64,000 bases of DNA from Planobispora rosea. Lineage in GTDB: Bacteria > Actinomycetota > Actinomycetes > Streptosporangiales > Streptosporangiaceae. The notes beneath the pieces were generated by a model. It did not search any database, had not been told where the DNA came from, and worked only from the letters and a program-made list of their open reading frames with translations. The stretch is taken from the NCBI RefSeq assembly GCF_014648175.1, contig NZ_BMQP01000003.1:124001-188000 (forward strand), given 5' to 3'. The stretch's first letter is position 1. Every line of letters starts with the position of its first letter. The translations under genes were made by a program, and so were the position numbers. This document shows positions 20,851 through 31,527 of this stretch, piece after piece.

Positions 20851-21405
20851 ATGCCTCCGACGAGAGCCGAGCTTGAGGCGGCCAAGGACCTGACCATCGA
20901 GGACGTCCTGGGACCCGGACTGGACGTGCTGTTCTGCGGGATCAACCCGGGCCTGTACTCCGCCGCCACCGGGCACCACTTCGCCCGGCCGGGCAACCGC
21001 TTCTGGCCCGCCCTGCACCGTTCGGGGTTCACGCCCCGCCTGCTGTCCCCCGCGGAGCAGGACCTGCTGCCCTCCTTCGGACTGGGCATCACCAACGTGG
21101 TGCCCCGTGCCACGGCGCAGGCCGCCGAGCTGTCCGACGAGGAGTTCCGGGAGGGCGGGGTACGGCTGGCGCGGCTGGTCGCCGAGGTCCGGCCCCGGAT
21201 CCTGGCGGTGGCGGGGGTGACGGCCTACCGGACGGCGTTCGGGCGGCCCAAGGCGGCCGTCGGGCCCCAGGAGGACCGGGTCGGGGAGACGGCGGTCTGG
21301 GTCCTGCCCAACCCCAGCGGGCTGAACGCCCACTGGACGCTGGACCGGATCGCCGGGGAGCTGCGGCGGCTCCGGGAGTCCCTGGGACGGCCACCGCTTC
21401 CCTGA
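20851..21405 (+). CDS. mug: G/U mismatch-specific DNA glycosylase
   Basis: A 184-residue Mug/TDG-type uracil-DNA glycosylase that removes uracil or ethenocytosine mispaired with guanine. The active-site segment is VLFCGINPGLYSAATGHHFA near 26-45, with Asn in GINPG as the catalytic residue, and the intercalation motif VLPNPSGLNAHW near 150-161. The ATG follows GGAGGGAAG; a GTG at 20818 would overlap the preceding stop but has no ribosome site. Base-excision repair, cytoplasmic. Confidence 0.93.
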   Translation: MPPTRAELEAAKDLTIEDVLGPGLDVLFCGINPGLYSAATGHHFARPGNRFWPALHRSGFTPRLLSPAEQDLLPSFGLGITNVVPRATAQAAELSDEEFREGGVRLARLVAEVRPRILAVAGVTAYRTAFGRPKAAVGPQEDRVGETAVWVLPNPSGLNAHWTLDRIAGELRRLRESLGRPPLP

Positions 21406-21431
21406 TCCGTTGCGGCGCGTCCCGGCCCGTT

Positions 21432-21468
21432 CCCCGGTACGGCTCACCGGCGCCGCGCCGTACCGGGG
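21432..21468. terminator. Bidirectional hairpin between convergent genes
   Basis: A perfect 12-bp stem (CCCCGGTACGGC with GCCGTACCGGGG) and a 13-nt loop lie between the mug and DUF1707 stops. Confidence 0.75.
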
Positions 21469-21489
21469 ACCCGGCGGACGACGCGGCTT

Positions 21490-21927
21490 CTAGGAAGCGC
21501 CGGGACGGCTGGGCCGGCGGGCGTGGCTCCGGTGGTGGACCACCCGCAGCAGCATCATCGCCAGCCAGGCGAGGAAGAGGAACTTCAGCACCCCGAAGCC
21601 GGCGACGGCCACCCCGACGACCAGCAGCACCAGCAGCAACGGAGCGGCGGGCGGCGGTCCGCCCCCGCGGGCCGCCGGGTGCCGGCACCAGGCGCCGTGC
21701 CGCTCCGCGTGCCGGGCGGAATCCGGGCCGGAGGGCGGGCCGTACAGATCGGGGAGGTTCTCCTGCGTCCGGGCCAGGTCGCCCCCGGTGCGGGCGGACA
21801 GGGCCAGGCCGAGGCGCTCGTCGAGCTCCTCGTAGGTCAGGCGGCCTTGGGCGTAGTGCTCGCGCAGCACCGCCATCGCCGCTTCGCGCTCCGCGTCTCC
21901 GACGCGGAGGTCGTCCCGGGGGATCAT
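21490..21927 (-). CDS. DUF1707 membrane protein
   Basis: A 145-residue protein with an N-terminal DUF1707 (SHOCT-like) domain: RVGDAEREAAMAVLREHYAQ near 8-27 and GRLTYEELDERL near 28-39. A Pro/Gly-rich linker follows, then two close membrane helices (LLLVLLVVGVAVAGFGVLKF and LAWLAMMLLRVV). GAGGAG precedes the ATG. The gene lies downstream of a PadR regulator on the same strand, separated by a 15-bp tandem repeat. DUF1707 proteins often sit with PadR or two-component genes; function unknown. Confidence 0.82.
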   Translation of the reverse strand: MIPRDDLRVGDAEREAAMAVLREHYAQGRLTYEELDERLGLALSARTGGDLARTQENLPDLYGPPSGPDSARHAERHGAWCRHPAARGGGPPPAAPLLLVLLVVGVAVAGFGVLKFLFLAWLAMMLLRVVHHRSHARRPSRPGAS

Positions 21928-21951
21928 GCATGCTCCTCGTCATCGTGGAAT

Positions 21952-22007
21952 CGGTACTCACGGAACCGGTACTCACGGAACCGGTACTCGCGGAGCCGGT
22001 ACGGAAC
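21952..22007. repeat. 15-bp tandem repeat upstream of DUF1707
   Basis: CGGTACTCACGGAAC is repeated exactly at 21952 and 21967, with a two-mismatch copy at 21982 and a partial copy from 21997. The array starts 25 bp upstream of the DUF1707 start codon, so it may carry promoter or operator function. Confidence 0.8.
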
Positions 22008-22047
22008 ACCCTCGGCGGGCCCGCCTCGGGGGCGGGCCCGCCGTCCT

Positions 22048-22818
22048 CTACTCGTCGGCGGGGTCGCCTTCGGCGAGGATCTGGTAGAGCTTGCGGCGCG
22101 TCTCGATCAGCTGCTGCCGCGCCTGCCGGATCTGCGCCTCGCTGCCGGTCTGCAGGATCTGCAGCATGGCGAACCCGGACTGGCGGGCCAGGTCCATCAG
22201 CTCCCAGGTGCCCTCGTCGACGTCGGGCGTCATCTCCTCCCAGGGCGCGCGCACCTCGGCGGAGTGCTCGGCGACGTAGGTCCGGCCCGCCTCGGTGAGC
22301 CGGAAGGTCTTGCGGCCGTCGCTCTCCTCGGACAGGACCAGGCCCTCGTCGGTGAGCTGCTGCAGCGCCGGGTAGACCGCGCCGGGGCTGGGCTTCCATC
22401 CGCCCTGACTCCGTTCGGCGATCTCCTGGATGATCTGGTAGCCGTTGCGCGGCTCCTCGGAGAGCAGCGCCAGGATGGCGGCGCGGACGTCGCCCCGCTT
22501 GGCCTTGCGGCCCCGGCCGAACGGGGGCCGCCCGCCCCAGGGGCCGCCGCGGCCCGGCCCGCCCGGGCCGTGCCCCCAGTCCCAGGGGAAGCCGCCCCAC
22601 GGGGGGCCGCCGCGGTGACCGCGGTGACCCCGGTGACGGTGATCGTGCGGTCCGCCCTCGTGCGGGCCGGGCGGGCCCTGATGTCCATGGGCCCCCGCGT
22701 GGTGCCGGCCCGCGCTCATGGCACGCCATGCCTCCCGGGCGGCGCGCTTCATCTCCCGGCGGATCTCGCGCGGGTCCGCGTCCGACCACCGGCCGCCCAT
22801 CGCGTGTGTGTACGTCAT
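22048..22818 (-). CDS. PadR-family transcriptional regulator with a His/Gly/Pro-rich N-terminus
   Basis: A 256-residue PadR repressor. The winged helix lies in the middle (KRGDVRAAILALLSEEPRNG, GAVYPALQQLTDEGLV, RKTFRLTEAGR) and a helical dimerisation tail follows. The first 110 residues are unusual: His, Gly and Pro-rich, with runs such as HDHRHRGHRGHRGG that could bind Ni, Co or Zn. The ATG at 22818 follows GGAG by 6 nt. A TCTCGA/TCGAGA inverted repeat 40 bp upstream is a likely auto-operator. The ligand is unknown; metal sensing is speculation from the His cluster. Confidence 0.85.
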   Translation of the reverse strand: MTYTHAMGGRWSDADPREIRREMKRAAREAWRAMSAGRHHAGAHGHQGPPGPHEGGPHDHRHRGHRGHRGGPPWGGFPWDWGHGPGGPGRGGPWGGRPPFGRGRKAKRGDVRAAILALLSEEPRNGYQIIQEIAERSQGGWKPSPGAVYPALQQLTDEGLVLSEESDGRKTFRLTEAGRTYVAEHSAEVRAPWEEMTPDVDEGTWELMDLARQSGFAMLQILQTGSEAQIRQARQQLIETRRKLYQILAEGDPADE

Positions 22819-22857
22819 GTCGTTCTCCAATGCTCATCGCGATCGCCGTTCGATCGT

Positions 22858-22884
22858 TCTCGACTCTTCAAAGATATATCGAGA
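22858..22884. promoter_or_regulatory. Probable PadR operator
   Basis: TCTCGA and TCGAGA arms 15 bp apart flank an AT-rich centre that contains the smaller inverted repeat TCTT/AAGA and ATATAT. It lies 40 bp before the padR start, in an AT-rich promoter zone. Confidence 0.5.
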
Positions 22885-23497
22885 GCGTTCTTATGACAAC
22901 CCCCATACGTGGAGCGTGCCTTCCTCGGGAAAGTCGCTTACCGTAACATTGCGGTCGCGCAGGGATGATGCAGAGGCTGTTCGGCCGAAGAAGTGAGATA
23001 GATCACTCAATTCTCGCCGGATTTCGGAACAACCACCGAGACCTACACGTTACAAAGGACATAGACGGGATTCGTTCCGCGCCGGAAGGGCTGGGGGGTG
23101 CTTTCGGCACGGAACGGTCCCGTCTGTCGTTTCTCCGGCCAGAGCTCCTTGTTGCAGGGAAATTTCCCTTACCGGATGGCCGTCGCGGGAAATCTCCACG
23201 GGCCGATGGTGCGAGCGGGCCGCGACGCATCGCCGCCCGGCGGCTCTCCGGGGGACGTGAAGGCGGCCGACCGGTAACCCGCCGGTGCTCCACCGGTGAC
23301 TCATCGGTGATCCCCGGTCTCGTGCCGGACGCCCGTCGCCGGGGGCCGTGCCGTACGGCGGGGACGCCCGGCAGGACGCGTGGACGGGGCGGCAGGACGC
23401 GATCCATCGTGTGGCGCGGCAGGATGGGGCCATCCTCTCCGGGGCGGCTTTGCCGTACAGTCGATCATGTGATCGTGATGGTGGTGGTTGAGCGTTG
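22885..23497. other. 613-bp intergenic region without a convincing gene
   Basis: The first 180 bp are AT-richer than the surroundings and probably hold the padR promoter. The rest is GC-rich. A 177-codon frame on the plus strand has Arg/Gly/Pro-biased composition and no ribosome site, so I read it as non-coding. The one clear structure is the 11-bp phased repeat at 23273-23312. Confidence 0.6.
23273..23312 (-). promoter_or_regulatory. Four 11-bp phased direct repeats, PHO-box-like
   Basis: Read on the minus strand, four heptamers start at exact 11-bp intervals: GATCACC, AGTCACC, GAGCACC and GGTTACC. Each matches the Streptomyces PhoP unit GTTCACC at 5 or 6 of 7 positions, and the 11-bp period is that of PhoP and SARP sites. 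The nearest start is the YdjM-like gene 186 bp to the right; padR is 455 bp to the left. Identity with a PhoP site is inference. Confidence 0.4.
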
Positions 23498-24223
23498 ATG
23501 GGGCACACGCACGCGCTGACGGGGGCGATCGCCTGGCTCGGGGTGGCGCCGACACTGGCCGCGCTGCCGCTGCTGACCGAGTCCTCCCGGCTGGTCGAGA
23601 CCGGGATCATGGTGAACGCGCTGAACCCGGCCGAGTTCGTCGCGGGCGCGCTGATCTGCGCCGGGGCCGCGATGCTGCCGGACCTGGACCACCCCAGCGC
23701 GACGATCGCGCAGACCTTCGGCCCGATCACCTGGGCGCTGAGCAAGGCGGTCAACTGGCTGGCCGGCGGGCACCGGCACGCCACGCACTCGCTGCTGTTC
23801 GCGGTCGGGGCCGGGTTCGGCGCCCACTATCTGGCCACCACGGTCCCGATCGGCCGGGACATCCTGGTCGTGCTGCTGATCGGCCTGGCCCTGCGGGCGA
23901 TCGGCATCGGGATCCCGGGCAAGAAGTTCGCCTCGGCGATGGTGAACATCGCCATGACGGCCGGGCTGTACGCGGTGTTCCGCTCCGACAACGTCGGCTA
24001 CGCCTGGCTGGGGCTGGCCGTCGCGATCGGGTGCCTGGTGCACGTGGTGGGGGACTGCTGCACCGAGAAGGGCTGCCCGGTCCTGTGGCCGATGAGGCAG
24101 CGCTGGCTGCTGCCGTGGAAGATCGGCATCAAGACGGGCCGCGCCTTCGAGCAGAAGTTTCTCGCGCCGGTACTTTCCGTCGCCGTTCTGGGCCTGTTGT
24201 ACTGGCGCCTCGCTCCGATCTGA
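23498..24223 (+). CDS. YdjM/DUF457-type membrane-bound metal-dependent hydrolase
   Basis: A 241-residue membrane protein starting MGHTHALTGAIAW, the typical HTHxxxG opening of the LexA-binding YdjM family. Further metal-ligand motifs are MLPDLDHPSAT near 60-70 and HRHATHSLLF near 91-100, with HVVGDCCTEKGCPVLWP near 180-196. Five or six hydrophobic helices are present. The family is predicted to hydrolyse an unknown substrate, perhaps a phospholipid. The ATG at 23498 is preferred to a TTG one codon earlier. Confidence 0.85.
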   Translation: MGHTHALTGAIAWLGVAPTLAALPLLTESSRLVETGIMVNALNPAEFVAGALICAGAAMLPDLDHPSATIAQTFGPITWALSKAVNWLAGGHRHATHSLLFAVGAGFGAHYLATTVPIGRDILVVLLIGLALRAIGIGIPGKKFASAMVNIAMTAGLYAVFRSDNVGYAWLGLAVAIGCLVHVVGDCCTEKGCPVLWPMRQRWLLPWKIGIKTGRAFEQKFLAPVLSVAVLGLLYWRLAPI

Positions 24224-24239
24224 GCATACTCATGAGTAA

Positions 24240-24282
24240 CTTGATGTCGAGATATCGGCGGGATATCTTGATATCGAGACAA
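24240..24282. promoter_or_regulatory. Two copies of a near-palindromic operator upstream of aconitase
   Basis: CTTGATGTCGAGA (from 24240) and CTTGATATCGAGA (from 24268) match at 12 of 13 bases, and each is close to an inverted repeat. Their starts are 28 bp apart, in an AT-rich island 130-172 bp before the acnA start. They probably bind a dimeric repressor; I cannot name it from sequence. Confidence 0.6.
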
Positions 24283-24309
24283 CCGCTGCAACCTGCGAGG
24301 GGTCACCGG

Positions 24310-24323
24310 TTAGGCATGCCTAA
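24310..24323. promoter_or_regulatory. Perfect palindrome resembling an IdeR/DtxR iron box
   Basis: TTAGGCATGCCTAA is a perfect 14-bp palindrome, 88 bp upstream of acnA. TTAGG and GCCTAA fall at the same positions as in the 19-bp IdeR/DtxR consensus, but the right flank does not fit. Iron control of an Fe-S aconitase is plausible; the assignment is inference. Confidence 0.45.
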
Positions 24324-24411
24324 CTGACGTGGGCACTCTCACGGTGCGGCAGGATTCAGTTGCGCCCCTGGACGAGGCGCGCAGACGACATGGTGATGAG
24401 GGAGGCGAATC

Positions 24412-27177
<2,766 letters not shown>

Positions 27178-27186
27178 CGGGCGACC

Positions 27187-27210
27187 GGGCGGGGCCGCGC
27201 GGCCCCGCCC
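27187..27210 (+). terminator. Hairpin terminator after acnA
   Basis: A 24-bp perfect palindrome (arm GGGCGGGGCCGC) begins 9 nt after the acnA stop and can fold with a 4-nt CGCG loop. Confidence 0.75.
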
Positions 27211-27302
27211 GCATCCGGAGGAGGACCTCGGGCGGCCGCCCGGCGGGGAAACGCCCCCGCCGGGCGGCCGTCGTCGCTCCGGCGTTCCGTCGTCGTTCCG
27301 CC

Positions 27303-27344
27303 GTCGTTCCGGGCCCCTCCGGAGTCGTTCCGGGCCCCTCCGGA
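27303..27344. repeat. 21-bp tandem repeat
   Basis: Two perfect 21-bp units (beginning GTCGTTCCGGGCCCC) lie back to back, flanked by partial copies (CGTCGTTCC before, GCCGCTCCGGA after). They sit 34-75 bp before the TauE gene start, in its probable promoter region. Confidence 0.75.
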
Positions 27345-27377
27345 GCCGCTCCGGAGGCCGGGTCTACGGTCACACGT

Positions 27378-28103
27378 ATGAGTGACGAGCTGCTGACATT
27401 GGGGCTGGCGGGAACGGCGGTACTGGCGGGGGCGATCGTCCAGGGGGCGGTCGGGTTCGGGCTGGGGCTGGTGGCGGCTCCGGTGATCACGATGCTGGCG
27501 CCCTCCGTCATGCCCGGCGCGATCCAGATGGTGAACGTCACCCTGCCCCTGTTCACCCTCCTGGCGGAGTGGCGCAGGGTGGACTGGAGAGGGCTCGGCT
27601 TCGCGGTGCTGGGCCGGCTGCCGGGCAGCCTCGTGGGCGGGCTGGTGGTCGTCTACGTCTCCACCCGGGCCCTGGGCGTCCTGGTGGGCGTGATGGTGCT
27701 GGTCGCGGTGGCCGTCACCGTGCGGGCGGCGGCCGTGCCGCGCAATCCCGCGACCCTGACCGGGGCGGGCTTCATCTCGGGGATCACCGGCACCGCGACC
27801 GGGATCGGCGGGCCGCCGATCGCCCTGGTCTACCAGAACGCCAAGGGGCCGCAGATCCGCGCCACCCTGGCGATGTTCTTCTTCCTCAGCGCCGCGCAGT
27901 CGCTGGTGATCCTCGCCGTCCTGGGACGGCTGCCGATGCGGTCGGTGACCTTCGGGGCGGCGCTCATCCCCTTCCTGATCGTGGGCTTCCTGGCCTCCGG
28001 GCCTCTGCGCCGCTATCTGGACGGCGGGCGGGTGAGGGCGGGGATCCTCACGGTGGCCGCGCTCTCGGCCCTGGGACTGATCGCGCAGAGCGCCCTGGGT
28101 TAA
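27378..28103 (+). CDS. TauE/SafE-family anion permease
   Basis: A 241-residue membrane protein with seven or eight hydrophobic helices. AIVQGAVGFGLGLVAAPVI near 20-38 and GFISGITGTATGIGGPPIAL near 131-150 are the two family repeats. Members export sulfite, sulfoacetate or related organic anions. No sulfur-metabolism gene is adjacent, so the substrate is open. Confidence 0.88.
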   Translation: MSDELLTLGLAGTAVLAGAIVQGAVGFGLGLVAAPVITMLAPSVMPGAIQMVNVTLPLFTLLAEWRRVDWRGLGFAVLGRLPGSLVGGLVVVYVSTRALGVLVGVMVLVAVAVTVRAAAVPRNPATLTGAGFISGITGTATGIGGPPIALVYQNAKGPQIRATLAMFFFLSAAQSLVILAVLGRLPMRSVTFGAALIPFLIVGFLASGPLRRYLDGGRVRAGILTVAALSALGLIAQSALG

Positions 28104-28184
28104 GGCTGCGTTTCTGGATTGTTACCGGCCACAACAAATTTTGCTCATTCGAGGGCTAGCGTTCCTGGCCAACGGGGAATACGT

Positions 28185-28208
28185 TGCCGCAAACAACATT
28201 CAACGGCA
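28185..28208. promoter_or_regulatory. Possible sugar-repressor operator
   Basis: TGCCG and CGGCA arms 14 bp apart enclose an AT-rich centre (CAAACAACATTCAA), 99-122 bp before the binding-protein gene. Nearby CAAATTTTG (about 28134-28142) is a second small palindrome. One of these may bind the ROK repressor coded at the end of this operon. Confidence 0.35.
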
Positions 28209-28306
28209 CGGTGCACCGCAACCCGGAGCAGCCGTACCGCTGACTCGGCATGCCGCACCTCAGACCCCCCACTTCACGAAGTTCTCGAAGAAAGGACCCG
28301 TGCACC

Positions 28307-29425
28307 ATGCGCAAGGGGATCCTCAGCCTGACCGCCGCCGCAGCGGCCATGACCCTCGGTCTCGCCGCCTGCGGAAGCGATGGCGGCGACACCGGCGCCC
28401 AGGCCACCCCGGCCCCCGGCGAGAGCAAGCCCGCCGCCGCCGGAAAGATCGGCGTCATCCTGCCGGACAGCAAGTCCTCCGCCCGCTGGGAGACCGCCGA
28501 CCGCAAGTACCTGGAGGAGGCGTTCAAGGCCGCGGGCGTGGCCTACGACATCCAGAACGCACAGGGTGACAAGACCCAGTTCCAGACCATCGCCGACCAG
28601 ATGATCACCAATGGGGCCACCGTCCTGATGATCGTCAACCTGGACAGCGGCACCGGCAAGGCCGTTCTCGACAAGGCCAAGGCGCAGGGCGTGGCCACCA
28701 TCGACTACGACCGCCTGACCCTGGGCGGCGGCGCCGCCTACTACGTGAGCTTCGACAACACCAAGGTCGGCACCCTGCAGGGTGAGGGCCTGGTCAAGTG
28801 CCTCACGGACAAGAAGGCCGACAAGCCGATCGTGGCCTACCTCAACGGCTCGCCGACCGACAACAACGCCACGCTGTTCAGGAACGGCTACGACAGCGTG
28901 CTCAAGCCCAAGTTCGACTCGGGCGAGTACGTCAAGGGCCCGGAGCAGTCGGTGGAGAACTGGGACAACACGAAGGCCGGAACGACCTTCGAGCAGATGC
29001 TGACCGAGAAGCCGGACATCGCCGGCGTGCTGGCCGCCAACGACGGTCTCGGCAACGCCGCCATCACCGTGCTGAAGAAGAACAAGCTCAACGGCAAGGT
29101 CCCGGTCACCGGCCAGGACGCCACCGTGCAGGGCCTGCAGAACATCCTCGCCGGCGACCAGTGCATGACGGTCTACAAGGCGATCAAGAAGGAGGCCGAG
29201 GCGGCCTCCGCGCTCGCGATCGGGCTGGCCAAGGGCGAGAAGCCCGCGGCGACCGGCACGGTCAAGGACACCGAGAGCGGTCAGGACGTGCCCGCCGTCC
29301 TGCTCGACCCGCAGGCCATCTACTTCGAGAACGTCAAGGACGTCGTCGCCGACGGCTTCGTGACCAAGGAAGAGCTGTGCACCGGCGACTTCGCCGCCAA
29401 GTGCACCGAGGCCGGAATCCAGTAA
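28307..29425 (+). CDS. xylF: Xylose-type sugar ABC transporter, lipoprotein binding protein
   Basis: A 372-residue solute-binding lipoprotein. The signal peptide ends at the lipobox LAAC (Cys23), followed by a Gly/Pro/Ala-rich tether. IGVILPDSKSSARWE near 47 and GVATIDYDRLTLGG near 130 match the xylose-binding (PBP1) family. AAAGGA precedes the ATG at 28307; the longer frame lacks a signal peptide at its start. It is the first gene of an operon with an ATPase, a permease and a ROK repressor. Xylose is the likely ligand; other pentoses are possible. Confidence 0.88.
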   Translation: MRKGILSLTAAAAAMTLGLAACGSDGGDTGAQATPAPGESKPAAAGKIGVILPDSKSSARWETADRKYLEEAFKAAGVAYDIQNAQGDKTQFQTIADQMITNGATVLMIVNLDSGTGKAVLDKAKAQGVATIDYDRLTLGGGAAYYVSFDNTKVGTLQGEGLVKCLTDKKADKPIVAYLNGSPTDNNATLFRNGYDSVLKPKFDSGEYVKGPEQSVENWDNTKAGTTFEQMLTEKPDIAGVLAANDGLGNAAITVLKKNKLNGKVPVTGQDATVQGLQNILAGDQCMTVYKAIKKEAEAASALAIGLAKGEKPAATGTVKDTESGQDVPAVLLDPQAIYFENVKDVVADGFVTKEELCTGDFAAKCTEAGIQ

Positions 29426-29433
29426 CGCGCCGT

Positions 29434-29472
29434 GAGGGTACGGCCGGCCGCTGCGGCGCCGGCCGTACCCTC
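29434..29472 (+). terminator. Intra-operon attenuator hairpin
   Basis: A perfect 15-bp stem (GAGGGTACGGCCGGC with its complement) and a 9-nt loop lie 8 nt after the binding-protein stop. Such hairpins stop part of transcription or protect the upstream mRNA, giving more binding protein than transporter. Confidence 0.75.
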
Positions 29473-29492
29473 CCCGCATCCGAGGAGCAGCT

Positions 29493-30257
29493 ATGACCCC
29501 CGTACTGGAACTCCGCGGGATCGACAAGAGCTTCGGTCCCGTCCAGGTCCTGCATGACGTCGCCCTGACCGTCCGCGCCGGAGAGGTGACCGCCCTGGTC
29601 GGCGACAACGGCGCCGGCAAGTCGACCCTCGTCAAGTGCGTCGGCGGCATCCACCCGATCGACTCCGGCGAGTACCTCTTCGAGGGCAAGCCCGTCCAGG
29701 TCCACAGCCCGCGTGACGCGGCGGCGCTGGGCATCGAGATCGTCTACCAGGATCTCGCGCTCTGCGACAACCTCGACATCGTCCAGAACATGTTCCTCGG
29801 ACGAGAGAACAAACGGGGCATCGTCCTCGACGAGGACACGATGGAGGAGATGGCGGCCAGGACCCTGGCCAGCCTGTCGGTCAAGACCGTCAAGTCCATC
29901 CGCCAGCACGTCTCCAGCCTCTCCGGCGGTCAGCGGCAGACCGTCGCCATCGCCAAGGCCGTGCTCTGGAACAGCAAGGTCGTCATCCTCGACGAGCCGA
30001 CCGCGGCGCTCGGCGTCGCCCAGACCGCCCAGGTGCTGGAACTGGTCCGCCGCCTGGCCGACCAGGGCCTCGCCGTGGTCCTCATCTCGCACAACATGAA
30101 CGACGTGTTCGCCGTGTCCGATCGGATCGCCGCGCTCTACCTCGGCCGGATGGCGGCCCAGGTGAAGACCTCCGACGTCACGCACTCGCAGGTCGTCGAA
30201 CTGATCACCTCCGGCCGGAGCGGGGACCTCGGCCTGACCAACGGAGTTCCGGCATGA
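29493..30257 (+). CDS. xylG: Sugar ABC transporter ATP-binding protein
   Basis: A 254-residue ATPase with Walker A GDNGAGKST near 36, Q-loop YQDLAL, signature LSGGQRQTVAIAKA near 146 and Walker B VVILDEPTAALG near 165. It has a single nucleotide-binding domain, unlike the duplicated 500-residue XylG of enterobacteria, so it probably works as a homodimer. The stop overlaps the permease ATG (ATGA). Confidence 0.9.
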   Translation: MTPVLELRGIDKSFGPVQVLHDVALTVRAGEVTALVGDNGAGKSTLVKCVGGIHPIDSGEYLFEGKPVQVHSPRDAAALGIEIVYQDLALCDNLDIVQNMFLGRENKRGIVLDEDTMEEMAARTLASLSVKTVKSIRQHVSSLSGGQRQTVAIAKAVLWNSKVVILDEPTAALGVAQTAQVLELVRRLADQGLAVVLISHNMNDVFAVSDRIAALYLGRMAAQVKTSDVTHSQVVELITSGRSGDLGLTNGVPA

Positions 30258-31495
30258 CCGCCACCATCGAGCAGAAGCCCGAGGCCCCCTCGATCACTTC
30301 CAACGTCCGCGGCTACGCCGAGCGGGTCCGGGGCGGCGACATGGGCGCGCTGCCCGCGGTGCTCGGCCTGATCGTGCTCTGCACGGTCTTCGCGATCATG
30401 CGTCCCTCCTTCTTCACCGCGGTCAACTTCGCCAACCTGTTCACCCAGGGCGCGGCGGTCACCGTGATCGCCATGGGCCTGGTGTTCGTGCTCCTCCTCG
30501 GAGAGATCGACCTGTCGGCGGGCTTCGCCAGCGGCGTCTGCGCGGCGGTGCTCGCGATCCTGCTCGCCGAGCAGGGCCAGCCGTGGTACGTGGCGGTGCT
30601 CGCCGCGATCGCCACCGGTACGGTGATCGGCACGGTCCTCGGCGTCCTCGTGGCCAAGCTCGGCATCCCGTCCTTCGTGGTGACGCTGGCGGCCTTCCTC
30701 GGCTTCCAGGGCCTGGTCCTGGTGCTGGTCGAGGGCGGCACGAACATCTCCGTCCGGGACGAGACGATCCTGGCGATCTCCAACAACAACCTCTCGCCCG
30801 TGCTGAGCTGGGGGCTGCTGGCCGCCGGCGTCGGAGGCTACGCCGCGATCCAGCTGCTGCGGGCACGCAAGCGGACCAAGCGCGGCCTGATCGCCGACCC
30901 GATGTCGCTGATCGCGATCCGGGTGGGTGCGCTGGCCGTGCTCGGCGGGCTCGCCGTCTACGCCCTCAACCTGGAGCGCAGCCGCAACGCCGCGCTGGTC
31001 TCGCTCAAGGGCGTGCCGGCCGTCGTGCCGATCATCATCGTGCTCCTGGTGATCTGGACGTTCGTGCTGCGCCGCACGGCCTTCGGCCGCCACCTGTACG
31101 CGGTCGGCGGCAACGCCGAGGCCGCGCGCCGGGCGGGCATCAACGTGGACCGGATGAAGATCAGCGCCTTCGTGATCTGCTCCTCGATGGCCGCCATCGG
31201 CGGCATCATCGCGGCCTCCCGCGCCAGTTCGGTCGACCCGAACACCGGCGGCAGCAACGTGCTGCTCTACGCCGTGGGCGCGGCCGTGATCGGCGGGACC
31301 AGCCTCTTCGGAGGCAAGGGCCGGGTGCTGGACGCGGTCCTGGGCGGCGCGGTGGTCGCGGTCATCGAGAACGGCATGGGCCTGATGGGCTACGGATCGG
31401 ACATCAAGTTCATCGTCACCGGCTCGGTGCTGCTGCTGGCGGCGAGCGTGGACGCGCTGTCCCGTAAGCGGGCCGCCGCCACTGGGCTAAGGTGA
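30254..31495 (+). CDS. xylH: Sugar ABC transporter permease
   Basis: A 413-residue permease of the RbsC/XylH family with about ten hydrophobic segments. GLVFVLLLGEIDLSAGFASG near 76-95 is the conserved EIDLSxG loop, and GRHLYAVGGNAEAARRAGI near 277-295 is the typical EAA-like region. The 413-residue length fits the XylH branch, longer than RbsC. It probably passes xylose through the membrane with the upstream binding protein and ATPase. Confidence 0.9.
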   Translation: MTATIEQKPEAPSITSNVRGYAERVRGGDMGALPAVLGLIVLCTVFAIMRPSFFTAVNFANLFTQGAAVTVIAMGLVFVLLLGEIDLSAGFASGVCAAVLAILLAEQGQPWYVAVLAAIATGTVIGTVLGVLVAKLGIPSFVVTLAAFLGFQGLVLVLVEGGTNISVRDETILAISNNNLSPVLSWGLLAAGVGGYAAIQLLRARKRTKRGLIADPMSLIAIRVGALAVLGGLAVYALNLERSRNAALVSLKGVPAVVPIIIVLLVIWTFVLRRTAFGRHLYAVGGNAEAARRAGINVDRMKISAFVICSSMAAIGGIIAASRASSVDPNTGGSNVLLYAVGAAVIGGTSLFGGKGRVLDAVLGGAVVAVIENGMGLMGYGSDIKFIVTGSVLLLAASVDALSRKRAAATGLR

Positions 31496-31527
31496 CCGGT
31501 GATCCTAACCCCCTGAAGGAACACCAC

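Noticed and set aside
22965-23498. A 177-codon frame between padR and the YdjM-like gene
   Set aside because: No ribosome site, Arg/Gly/Pro bias and no family likeness; it also crosses the phased repeat.
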